From Hsuehochloa calcarea (lineage: Eukaryota; Streptophyta; Magnoliopsida; Poales; Poaceae), in NCBI GenBank assembly GCA_036346395.1, contig CM070599.1, forward strand, positions 27,767,232-27,831,231: a stretch of 64,000 nt of DNA, written 5' to 3'. Each line of letters begins with the position of its first letter. The stretch's first letter is position 1. Of this stretch, positions 8,751 to 19,717 are shown piece by piece. The notes under the pieces were generated by a model. That model made no database searches. It worked only from the letters and a program-made list of their open reading frames with translations, and was not told the origin of the DNA. Made by a program: the position numbers and the translations under genes.

Positions 8751-11221
8751 GCCAGAACTTCAGAAGCTCAGTTCTCCTCTGTTGTAACTCCGATTCTAGT
8801 GATTTTTGTTTCAAATTTTGTCTAAATTCAAGACCTTGCTAAGGGCACTACTCTTATTTAAATTGGAGTTCATTTGCTATTTCTTGTGTATTTATTTGTT
8901 CTCCTTGCCTGTTTATTCTTTTTCTGGTATGTTCGTCCGATTAGAGTTTGAAGACGTAGGAGATCTCTAGTTTGTTCAAGCATAGTACTTTCAAGACTCT
9001 CTCCCCTTCACTCCAGGCAAGTCAATACTGTGATCATTTTGAACTTACATTTTATACAAATTATATTCCTTTAAATTACCAAAATTGTATGCTTTAAATT
9101 CTTTAAGCAAATGTATGTTAAATCTTAAGGTAGTAAAATACTCATTTGATGATTATTTATTTATTGTACAATCCTTTGGCAATTGAATCCATTACTCCAT
9201 GTCAGCCTAGTAACTATGTGGTAATTACTAGTTGTAAGTTGTACTTAAATGACATACTAGTCTTGCTTAAGTACAGGGGCATTAAATATCCCAACCATCA
9301 TCTTTTAATCATGAAAGTAATTTTGGGCAGTCATTGTGGGTAAATGACTGGAATGTTATGGTAATGTATTTTTGCTTCCCAAAAACCTTAACAACTGCTA
9401 TTACTACATCTGGGCGGATGGTATGATGGTAGGTGCGGACGTAGCACGAGAATATGTGGTATGAACCGTCTGGATGGATTAAGGACTCAATCTTGTCATA
9501 ACCTCCTGTGTAAAAACATTTGTAAAAACATGTATAACTGTAAGTCTGTAAAGTACAACGTGACTTAGTAAACTTATTGGACCCTAAAAGTCATCTCACT
9601 AGTGGAGGAGCGAAGTCATGCAAGCATTGGGCACGATTGAGCTAGAATGGGGCACCAAGGGAGGGTGAAGTTGCCAGCTGTGCTAGACGTTGTGGAAGTT
9701 ATAGTCTATCTACGTTAGCGTCTGTGGTGAACATCTCACACAACTTATGGAGCCCACCGCAAGTGGGAGGTGGAAGGGGTGAGATAATTTGAAAGGTTAC
9801 TGTGACGATCGCTCAACTACTTGACTAAGGAATCGTGTGGGTAATGAGTATGATTGTCTCTTGTGGGTACAGTATACAATCTCTGCAGAGTCTAAACTGT
9901 TTAAACATCCGTGCCTACGATCAAAGGTGGACATGGGAACTTAACTTGAGTTAGTTCTATTTTTTTAAAAAAAAATCTTGTGGATGGGTTGAAATACTAG
10001 TCCGGCTGATGTAACCCTATTTTGGTTTTTCCTGGGTCGTCGTACTCAGTGGTGTTGGTATTGGTGGATGTAACCTTCGCTGTATTAATATTGCACAATA
10101 TCTCTTTAAGAAAATAAGATTTGGTCAAACTGCTAAGTCATAGAAATTTCTAAATACTGTAGTTGAAAATGCTACTTTAAGCAAGTAAAAGAACCCAATC
10201 CATCCTTGTTAAGCCTTGCATGTATTATTACTGCATTATGCATATTGGCTCGCGAGCACGGAAGTTGTGCTCATCCTCGCTCTTCCCCCCAAACCCTCAG
10301 AAGCAGGAACTCGTGGAGACTACGCATACTACGAGGATCCCGAAGTTGGAGGTCCGGGAGATGATGAAGAGTAGTGTAGTTCGTTTAGTCTGGGTCTCAC
10401 CTCAATCTAGCTGACTCCGTTGGTGCTTGTGTGCATCCAATATTATCCAAGTCTTTGGATAATATCGAACGTACACAGGTTTCCCCAGTCGCTTGCTTGT
10501 GGAGAGATGCGCTCTATCCTTTTACTTCCGCTACCGATTTGGTGTATTTGTAATGTAATCATTTGGCCTGTTCCGCCCTTAGTGTAAAACTCGACCCGAT
10601 GCGGTCTATGCCACTCTGATGTCTGTAATATATTATTTAGTTCAGTTTACAGCATGTATGAAATGATTCAGTGATGTATCTGTGAGTGCTATCTACTGAT
10701 CCAGGGAATAACACAGTGTTTTGACAGAGGATTTGGATTTGTAAAATCCGGGTCCAGCTGCATGGGTCCGCTGCCCAGTCAAAACATCTTCTGTCATTGA
10801 TCATAGACCTAGCCAACCTGCAAATACATGTAATGAACTGTAACAAACCTACAAAATTGTGTACTACACTGTAGCAAAACCTGCAAAAAATGGCAATGGC
10901 AGTTGCACATATCTCCTGACCCTAACATGTGCTAACCTCGTAGTTGCAGGCTACCACTTGCTTTGCCACTTCGATGTGAATTGACATATCTACTGTTGTC
11001 TTAGCAATTACATCTCCAGAAATGATGTTCCTAGCTGATTCAATCAATTCCTTTGAGCTCCCAAACTTCATTTGCAACTCCTTATACGATGGTGAATCTG
11101 ACAAAGTGCATCCACGTGATGTAAGGGTACTAGGATACAAATTTACACCAGATAATTACAATGGTTTATGCAAAATTTTACCTCTTATCCTCACATGTTT
11201 GACAGTGGAATTTGGTGGCAC

Positions 11222-14200
11222 CAGGGTTCACAGTTTCGGTGAAATTTCAAAAATTTTGTCACCATCCGAATGGAATTACTTTCGTTCAAAAAAAATCAGC
11301 CGATTTGAATTTGACCCAATCCAAACGAGTGAAATGACCCATCCGGCGGGCCCACCCTGTTGCCTTGCCCTAGCCCTAACCTCACGTGCCCCTTGAATCC
11401 TCTTGATCCCCTCATGTCTCCCACAGATTCTCCCCTTTCGATTGGTGCAATAGGGAGCACCAAAGTAGGCCTTCCAGACTCTGAACCACCAACCTCGACC
11501 CGCCTCATCCCCTTTTGCACGTTCCCCTTTTCCTCTCCAAGCGGCAACGGTGCAACAGCAGGGAGCAGGTGCTCGACCTCCGAGACTCCCATGCCTAGGT
11601 GCTCATCATGTAGATCTTTCTTCGTCGAACCTCCTATGTCCTTCGACTTGCTTCATCCCCTTTCACCTCCTCTCCCTTATCCTCTCTAGGTGGTGGCGGG
11701 GGCGCAACAACTGGGAGCCTTGTCATGGCTGGCACAAGCGGCGGAGATGGGGTTGGTGGAAACTCCCGCGACAAGGAGGCCGGCATGGATGTAGGCACTG
11801 GGAGCGGTAGGGGCAGCACCAATGCTTGAGCTTCACCGATTCCTTGTCCCGGGGAAGGTATGCTTCTTTTCTTTCATGTGAGGAAAAGATTTGGTTAGTG
11901 AAGCCATCATCTTGATGTGAGGAAACGATTAGTGAATCAATTTAGAGCTTCACCGCTTAGCAAATTATGATTTTAATGTCGATATCTATATTTGTAGCTT
12001 GTTCTTGATTAATGTGTGTCCAACAAAATTATTGGATGCTTTAGGTCTCCCTCTTGATCCAGACACCATACACTCACTTTTATCTTTACTGAACAATACG
12101 TGGATGGCTCTTATTGTTCTTCTTGATGGACTGGACTACTTTGCACATATATATAAGTAAAATTTGTGATATATGATTATTGTCTATTGACAAGTAATAA
12201 ATACACCATTTACGATCAATACAACATTACAGTGGTTAACTGATTATTGTCGCGTGTATTATATATTTATGTGTTACTTGAAGTCATGTATGGTTCATAG
12301 AAAAATCTTATTGAAATATGTTGTCATGGAAATTTGGACATGTGAACGATGGAAACATTAACAATGTTTGGAATCATCTGTCAGAATTGGTGCACAAGGC
12401 TTCATATGTCATTATTGCTCATTGACGAAGAAAGGTGGAGGTGCAACCTGACCGAGGGAGCATCTGGGTGGAATAGAAGGTGAAGTGAGATCTTGTGAAT
12501 GTGTGCCACGAGAAGTGCAGATTGCAATGAGGAAGTCTCAGAATAGTAGGAAGCAAAAGAGAAGAGAACTTAAGGAGAGCAAACTTAGATTCAAAGATGA
12601 ACTTATGCATGAATTAGAGTAAAATGAAGTAATTGATGTGCTTAGTGATGAAGAGGGACGAGTGCAGTTGGCTATGTCAAGATCATTGAGAGATATTCAA
12701 CTTCGACATGTAGTGGAGAGGATGGGTAGCACATTTGTGCTTGGCTCTAGGAGTAGGAGTGGGAGTGGCAGTAGTAGTTGTGTTGGTATTGGTGCTAGTG
12801 AAACCCGACTTGTTAGAATTCTTCGCGGTGCACGGGTTGGTCGTAGTGGTAGTGCTTCCCACTCATTTGATTCACACTTGGCACGTAGCAAAGGGCCCAT
12901 CCGGCCTAGGATTGACACCCTGTTGAAGAAGGGGTCGAAAGAAAAGCTTGGCCAAAGTGGTTTCATGCGCATTCGCTGCTCATAAAGCCAACTGCCCTTA
13001 CTTTCGAGTAGCATTGAGGGTGACTCAAGAGGTAGGTATGGTGGAGCACCTCCCTAAAGGCATTGAAATTGATGGGACATACTTGCAAGCTAACTGTAAG
13101 GATTTGGAGGTGTATGTCAAGAAATTTAAAAAAGGACTGGGATCAATTTGGTGTGACTGTCATGTGCGACTCATGGATAGGACCAATCTCCATGAGCATC
13201 ATCAATTTCATGGTGCATTGCAATGAGAATATGTTCTTCCATAAGTCCAATCAACGAATCGGTAAAATCAAGAATGCAGGTAATGAGAAAGATACCGTCA
13301 ATTATATTTATTGTTCATTATCATGTGCTCTAATTTATATTGTCTTCCTTTCCCATGTATATTTTTTGTACACGCATATTAAGATGGTGGTTGATGAGAT
13401 TGGCCACAAGTCAGTTGTGCAAATTGTCAACGAAAATGGATCGAACTACAAGAAAGCATGTGCCAAGCTCATCAGCGAGTACCCAAATATTTTTTGGCAG
13501 CCATGTGCCGCTCACACTATCAACCTTATGTTGAAGGACACAGGTAAATTCCCAAAGGTTGCTAGTGTGGTCAAAAAGTGCCAAACAGATTTGTAGATTC
13601 TTATATAGCCACAACTGTATTTATTTTCCTTCCAAGTTTCTAGGATAGGAAAGACAAGTTCCGGCAATGGATGATGTGAGAAGAGTGAAAGGACATCGAT
13701 TGGAGAAGTGATCCTGACTATGATTACATAGAAAACTATTTGACAAGAAGTGGTTGGTGGTCTGAACTCAGGTGGGTCTAAATACAGTGGAGCCACTATA
13801 TGTTGTACTCTGATATACCGATCAACAAAAGATTTTCATAATTTCTGGATTCATGGCAAGGATGATGGCAGCTACGCATGCAATGGAAGCTCATCTCGGC
13901 AAGGGGACAGAGGAATTGATAGATACATTAGTAAGGTGTCCCACAGGGTTAGCTATCTATACAAGGACACTATTATGGTTGCAGGTAATGAGAAAGTAAG
14001 CTTATGAAATTATGTATTAGGTAATTCTCACACATTCCAATGCACATTGTCTTCCTTTCCCATGTAGCTGCTGTCCTTGATCCCGAAGGCCACTACACGT
14101 ACCACTTTAGCAGCAAAACTGACTATGTCGAAGCACTAACTGATGTAATAGGCAGGATAGCGGACTTACCTCATACTGCAGTGCAAGTACTTGCTCAATT

Positions 14201-16056
14201 TCCAGACTCACCTCATACTGCAGCGCAAGTACTTGCTAAATTTGAGTTATTTCATGCTTCTAAAGGGAAGTTTGATAGAGTGATGGCACGCCTTGGAGCA
14301 TTCACTGTTAGCCCAAGTAAGTGAAACAAATTCAGATATAATGACCATTGAAAAGTACTTTCCTTCAATAATTTGTGTTATTTTGATTTCACAACCGCCT
14401 GGTGGTTCCAGTATGGAGGAGAAGTCAAACTCTTGCAAAAATATGCCTTGAGGATCGTCTCACAACACGTCTCATCCAGCGGGTGTGAACGCAATTGGAG
14501 CACATTCGTATTAGTTCATACCAAGGTGAGAAAGCAGCTAGGTTATGAGAAGCTGCATAACTGGTATATGTCCATTACAATTTGAAACTACGCATCCAGC
14601 AAAACGAGATTGAACAGGATGAGAAGGACCTTGATCCATGTGCAATAATGATGGATGATGCACTGTTTGATCAATTAAACCCAATCATGGATTGGCTTAA
14701 TAAGTCCCAAAGTAGATCGTGCCCGATTCTAGATGAGGGGGATCCCCATCTCGAGTCATTCTTGATGAAATATGTCGAGAGAACTCAAAGAGGAAGCTTT
14801 CTTGTGTTGGAAGAAACAAAAGGCGAAGAAAGGAAAGATGCCAATGGTGGATGAAGAGGAATAATTTATGGAGAGTGATGATGATGATGAAGAGGATGAT
14901 TTTCAGGATACCTCATCCAAGGATGACGACGGTGATGGTCATGATGATGGTAGTGGAGGAGAAGAATATGAGGAGATCGCATAAGATAGAGGCTCACGGT
15001 CATCATCCTCAACGGTCAAAGCCGGTCAAGAAGAAGGACCTCTCAAGCCTCTGTTAGCCAAGATCACATACGATTTCTTCTCTTTTCTTGTACAATACTA
15101 CCGTTTCATTTATGTGCAATTTGATACTTGCAGCATTGGGATTTACACATTCCTTTACCTTTGGAATTTGAACCCTATTCTTGCTGAGGCTTTTGGACAT
15201 AACCTGATGGTCTAATTTGTATGTGAAAATCTTGTGGCGATTGATTAATCGGATTTAGCAATCAACAAAATGAGTTAAATTTAGCCTCTTTATGAATATC
15301 GACTGCGGCGATGTCCCAGTAAATTCCACAGATTTTGTTTGCTTTTTTATGTTTTCTCTTTTCTGTTACAAATTCAATTAGAACTTACCTATAGTTAGCT
15401 AGTTGAAACAAACAACCATATCTAAACACTGGATTTTGAACCTCACCTTAGGTACCAAGCTATCCAGATGTTGGAGGCCTTAGAGGTAATAACACATAGG
15501 TAAAATTAGCACATTTACATATGAGAATATTTTTATGTAACAGCGTGAGCAAAACTTTACAAACTGATTCTTCTGGCAGGTTGATGAACTGACTGACTAT
15601 GCGAAGAGATCAAAGGTTCCTACCTAGATGTCGCTCACCGCCATGGCTTCCGGACTTGAAATGACATCATATGCCAGCAGTCTGGAGCTCAGCATCACGC
15701 TTCCTCACTACGCAGTCGTGGCCATCAAAGTGTTGTGATCCAGCTGCCGGACTTGACCACCGAAGGAATCTGTATCAGCTTCAGCTGTGCTCTTGCTATT
15801 GTTGTGATGCTAACTTTGTGTTTATCGGTCGTGTGGCGGAATTCAGTTCAGTAGTTTATGGAGTTATTAATACAGCTAGGGACTTGTATTCATTTTTTAG
15901 TTGTTTCCTTTTCTTTAACAAAATTTTGGCCAATTTTTTTTTCCAAATTTTAAACGTCGGTTTGAACACTGTACCGAAATTTCGGACCAAAATTCCTGAA
16001 TTTTGGTGATTTCATCCCCTAGCGAAATTTTTTCAGAAATGAAAGAGTTTTCCCTG
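11222..16056 (+). mobile_element. hAT transposon inserted in a CslH exon
   Basis: The element begins CAGGGTTCAC and ends, read on the other strand, CAGGGAAAAC. It is flanked on both sides by the same 8 bases, GGTGGCAC (11214-11221 and 16057-16064), the target duplication length of hAT elements. The duplicated bases are CslH codons (Val-Pro-Pro), so the exon reads on cleanly on either side. Inside, a C/T-rich 5' region (11340-11700) precedes a degenerate BED/DUF659/dimerisation transposase on the plus strand. With a damaged transposase the element can move only if supplied in trans, if at all. Confidence 0.9.
12310..14990 (+). pseudogene. hAT transposase pseudogene (BED finger, DUF659, hAT dimerisation)
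   Basis: Homology by eye runs through several frames. A damaged BED zinc finger lies at about 12320-12560. A linker with RPRIDTLLKKG follows near 12910. The DUF659 core lies at about 13120-13590: FGVTVMCDSW, MSIINFMVHC and, after an intron-like break, VVDEIGHKSVVQIV, WQPCAAHTINLMLKD. The central part includes SKVSHRVSYLYKD (13929 on) and AVLDPEGHYTY (14068 on). The C-terminal dimerisation region has WWFQYGGEVKLLQKYALRIV and SSSGCERNWS (14400-14510). An acidic tail ends near 14985. Frameshifts at several points and an in-frame 42-bp duplication (14169-14252) show decay. In-frame stops exclude a working enzyme in this copy. Confidence 0.85.
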
Positions 16057-16942
16057 GGTGGCACACCGTAAATGACTTTTCTGCTATGAAAGTAGCCTGT
16101 CCCGCCATAGAAAATTCCTTGGGAGTCCAGCAATTCCACCTCTAACTTTCTAAACACACCACAAAATTAGTAGAGTTTGTAACATCAGCATTGCACACGA
16201 AACCTTCACCATAAGAAGGGGGGAAGTACTAACATGTGCACACCTATTCAAGTATATGTGTCAATGTTTGCACATGTATACCTTATATATAACCTCCATC
16301 TGATTACCAAAAAGTTGAGGCCATCGTAAAATTGTTGTGGTACCTGAATGAACCCGCTGTTGATCTCATCGTCGAACCCCAATAGTAGGCACATTGCGTG
16401 GAGGACGACCCGAGGGTTGTTGGCAAACATGTTGCAATCGACATTCAGCATGATCAGTGCATTGGTCATCATAGCCGACACCCTTGTCTGCACAAAGAAG
16501 TCATCGAGGCTCAACTTATCGGCTATATGCACTTCTCAGAACTTTTCTGTGTGACACGGTGACACTGTACTGTGCTATATTGAGTAGAAGAGATACTGAC
16601 CAGAATATCCATGGCGTCCGCCTCGAAGTGATGGTGATGTTTGGGGGGCCTTCTCTCTTGAGATGTATATAATTTTTGGAAATCCTTCTCCTATCCTCTT
16701 GTTGTTATCCCACAGAACCTGAACTCAGCAAAACCACACAAAGTTTAGTTAGCACAAAGTTTGTGTTGCACAACGAGATGGATTTGATATACTTTGGCAC
16801 AACGATGTGATCATGTGGCGACCTTAATGATGGTAGGATGGTTCCTGTGCTCAGAGTCCAAGAACTCGACGAACTCACCACCACCGTGCCACAAAAGGGG
16901 GCCCTCCTCGGCGTTCTCGATCCTGCTGACCAATTTCTCAAT

Positions 16943-19717
16943 CTGAAATCACACGACGAAAATGGTCATGAACATAGGATCAAACATCGCTCTTGGACGC
17001 ATGCATGCACCCCGGTCACATGCTTGCCAACAATCATTGCATGTGAGCTGTCTGGTGTTGGATGGATGGTTGGAATTCCCGGGCAGCCGCTAGAAGAATT
17101 GTCAATGGCGAGCGGCGATTAGTCGCTTCCCGGCCAATGGCATGGCGTGGCAAGCTGGCGATGTTGAAGTCGCAGTCGTTGGTGTTTCTCATCAGAGATA
17201 GCAATGGCGAATGGCGGGGGAAGTCATCGAGACTCACGACGGAGAAGAAGTGAGGTGATCGAGGGGAGGGTGACAGCTAACTTATATTGCCCCTGGATAC
17301 ATATCCAATGTTTTTGGGGTCTTTTTATGCATGTAATCTTATAATTTCCAGTAAGGCAGGGAGTAATATGATATTCGCTTGAATCGTAACACGAGTATAG
17401 TAACAAAAACCAAGCAGCCACCATGCTCTAGGTGCCGGTCACAACTCTACCAGCCCACCCTCTAAAAAAACACTCAATTTACTGCATGCCCCTCTCCTCT
17501 CTTCTTCAACGTTTTCACCGACGTTGAGTGGTTTCCTCTATTTTTTTCTAAGATCAAGTGGTTCTATTCAGTAACGGTACAAAAATAGAGGCTGTACTTA
17601 TAAGTCAAAGCTAACATGAGACAAGCATATCGAATATACATCTACCAATATTTTGTAATCCAAGTTCACTCCATGGCATAATGACAAAATGACAAGAACA
17701 ACTTCAGAGATCAGAAGAGAAGCTCGCATTTGCACATTGAAATCAAACAACCTGGCCATCGCTCACCAAACTTGTTTTCACCAATTGGGCCGAGAAGCTA
17801 GTAGCCCAACAAGTAGGAGATGACCTAGGATGAAGCCCATTACACACAAAGCCATTTCTTCCTGACAACTACCATGTTCTTCTTCCTCTAGTCTACTCTA
17901 CTCGTGTTGCGCTGCCTAACGACCACCAAATACACCGCTGGTGCTAAGAGGGGGTCCTAGGGATCCGACAGTCGGAGTTGGGGCTTGAGCCCCAATTAGC
18001 CCCAATGGTGGATCTGCCCATGGTTCTATTTTTGTACTTCTCTAGCGAATTCTCAATAGGATTTCCATTACCCACAATAGGTTTTACCGAACTGACTCAC
18101 CTGGACGATGATGGTCTATGGTAATAAATCTCCTCTAATTTTCTTCTTGGAATAAATTAAGGAGGTGACTAGAGAATGGTATACCGTTCTAACAGTATAT
18201 AGCAATAAGTTTAATGATGTTTCAAGAAGTTCCATGAAAACATTTTTAAAGTTTCACGCTTCATTAAGTTTTTGTGCATATCTAGAAGTTTTCAAAATAT
18301 TCTAATGAAAATTCAAGTCAAAGTTTCAACAAGTTTAAAATTTTAGAACTCAAGTTTTAACGAGTTTCGGTAAAAAGTTTTAACAGGTTTCATCAAGTTT
18401 CAACCAAAAGTTCCAAGGACTATCACCAAGTTTCGATGAGTTTCGATGACCTCACTGTGGCTACAATGGTGGCGGGAGTAGTAGCTAGAGTGGTGGTGCT
18501 GGTGCCCGCCTTGCCAAGCACCAGTGAGGGCGGCAACATGGAGAGGAGGGTGATGGTGGTAGTCAAAAGGCAGTGCTGTTGAAACTTGTTCTGTCCTCCG
18601 CGGTGCCTCCTCTTCATCATGTCTGGCGATAGCGGATCCATCAGGGGGGGGGATGAGCACAACGGCAACTGATTTGTTGGCGCCCCCTCACTGCTCGCTC
18701 CTGACCATCGGGACATCACGTGTCGTAGTCCCCCTACCGCAGCCGAGCCCGCTGGAAGTATTTGTTTCAATATATTTATCCATTCATGGAAATATATTGT
18801 TCATGACCTCAAAATTATTCGTTTTAATATATCTATCCATTCATGGAATCTAGAGTGTAGTTATTTAAATTTTTTCACTCTCTACTTCTACTTAATGCTT
18901 TAGAAAAGGTTAAATAATTATGATGTCATTTAATAGGGTATGTGTGGTTATTTATCATTAAATATTTTTTAAATTTAGTGATTTTTTGGTATATACGCAC
19001 TATAAGCTATGAACAAATATATCAAAACGAGTACTATTTAGTATTATATACTATCGAGCAGTGTTATTCCGTCTCTTCCAAAGAACAAAGGTCAAACGCA
19101 GCTTGTGATCTACAATGCTCGCAAGTTGCACATTGGCACGCACACGAGATCCCACATGTTTCGTAAGAACACAGAAAAAATGAAAAAGAGAAAGATGGGA
19201 AATAATCTTCAGATAAGCACACATTTGCGGAGAGGGGTGTTCTACATCAGTGTTCACAATACAGAGATGCTACACAGGAATTGTGAACGATCTTCTCCGT
19301 CCAATCGAAAAATAAAGACCAAGATCAATCGATACAGTATCTTCGCTACAATAAAAATCATTGTCGTATTTTTCTCAACTATTGCTACAGTGTAGGATCG
19401 GATGCCACGTTTGTCTCGTAGTCTTTGCAAGCTCGTCTTCACGTCACTCTCTTGATGCAAAGCACCTCAAAATAGTCCTATCCAATGACGACGAAACATG
19501 TACATGACTACGTACCCCCAAGTAGTAGCGGTAGCAGACTGCAGTTGCAGCGAAAGGCTGGCTAGCCACAACAAATGAGGTGTTCAGGCATTTATCTTCT
19601 TTTTTTGAGAGACAGAGTGTCCAAGCATTTATCTGGTATGGTTGGCTCGGCACAAATCATTAATAATGTAATTTATGTTATTTTGAGAACTGAGCGTTAC
19701 TCAGTTGGTAGGATATG
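16943..19717. other. Gene-free stretch with short repeats
   Basis: No coding family is recognised. The upstream CslH exons expected here on the minus strand are absent. Two imperfect copies of AATATATTTATCCATTCATGG sit at about 18770 and 18829. An AAGTTTCA-type motif recurs at 18230-18440. A tRNA A-box-like TTACTCAGTTGGTAGG lies at 19696 next to the following LTR. Confidence 0.5.

Larger units (their letters stand above)
7222..10756 (+). mobile_element. Long gypsy-type LTR, family A copy 1, inserted in CslH
   Basis: It starts TGTAACAG and ends TCCA, fitting TG...CA. It carries a C/T-rich leader, a TATA box at 7601, four tandem-repeat arrays (8083-8750), a donor-like AGGCAAGT at 9015, a conserved CTGCAGAG block (9851-9936) and a hairpin at 10254-10272 followed by a short acidic reading frame. 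No gag or pol is present, so it is a solo LTR or a non-coding derivative. CslH coding sequence lies directly on both sides. The few bases around the joints do not give a matching 5-bp target duplication, so a small deletion at the insertion site is likely. Confidence 0.7.
6605..16942 (-). pseudogene. Cellulose synthase-like H (CslH) pseudogene, C-terminal half
   Basis: CslH proteins are Golgi membrane glycosyltransferases of family GT2 linked to mixed-linkage glucan in grasses. Minus-strand exons with good splice sites are seen at 16942-16823 (HGGGEFVEFL), 16718-16601 (VLWDNN), 16487-16294 (MLNVDCNMFANNP, the DxD-type substrate site), 16149-16057 joined across a hAT insertion to 11221-11182 (VIYGVPP), 11097-10937 (SYKELQMKFGSS), 10817 to about 10757 (TEDVLTGQ then HAAG), 7221-6942 (WATGQ as the Q/RxxRW-type region, here damaged) and 6697 to about 6606 (ASEDSFSIPLALF). 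Damage includes a TAG in place of the first W of VGWVYG, single-base frameshifts in at least three exons, a stop after WATGQ and loss of the 5' half beyond 16942. It cannot be functional. Choice of CslH over other Csl groups is by remembered family sequence. Confidence 0.88.

Noticed and set aside
11214..11230. Natural end of the CslH gene at this point
   Set aside because: The exon continues in frame at 16057 once the transposon with its 8-bp duplication is set aside.
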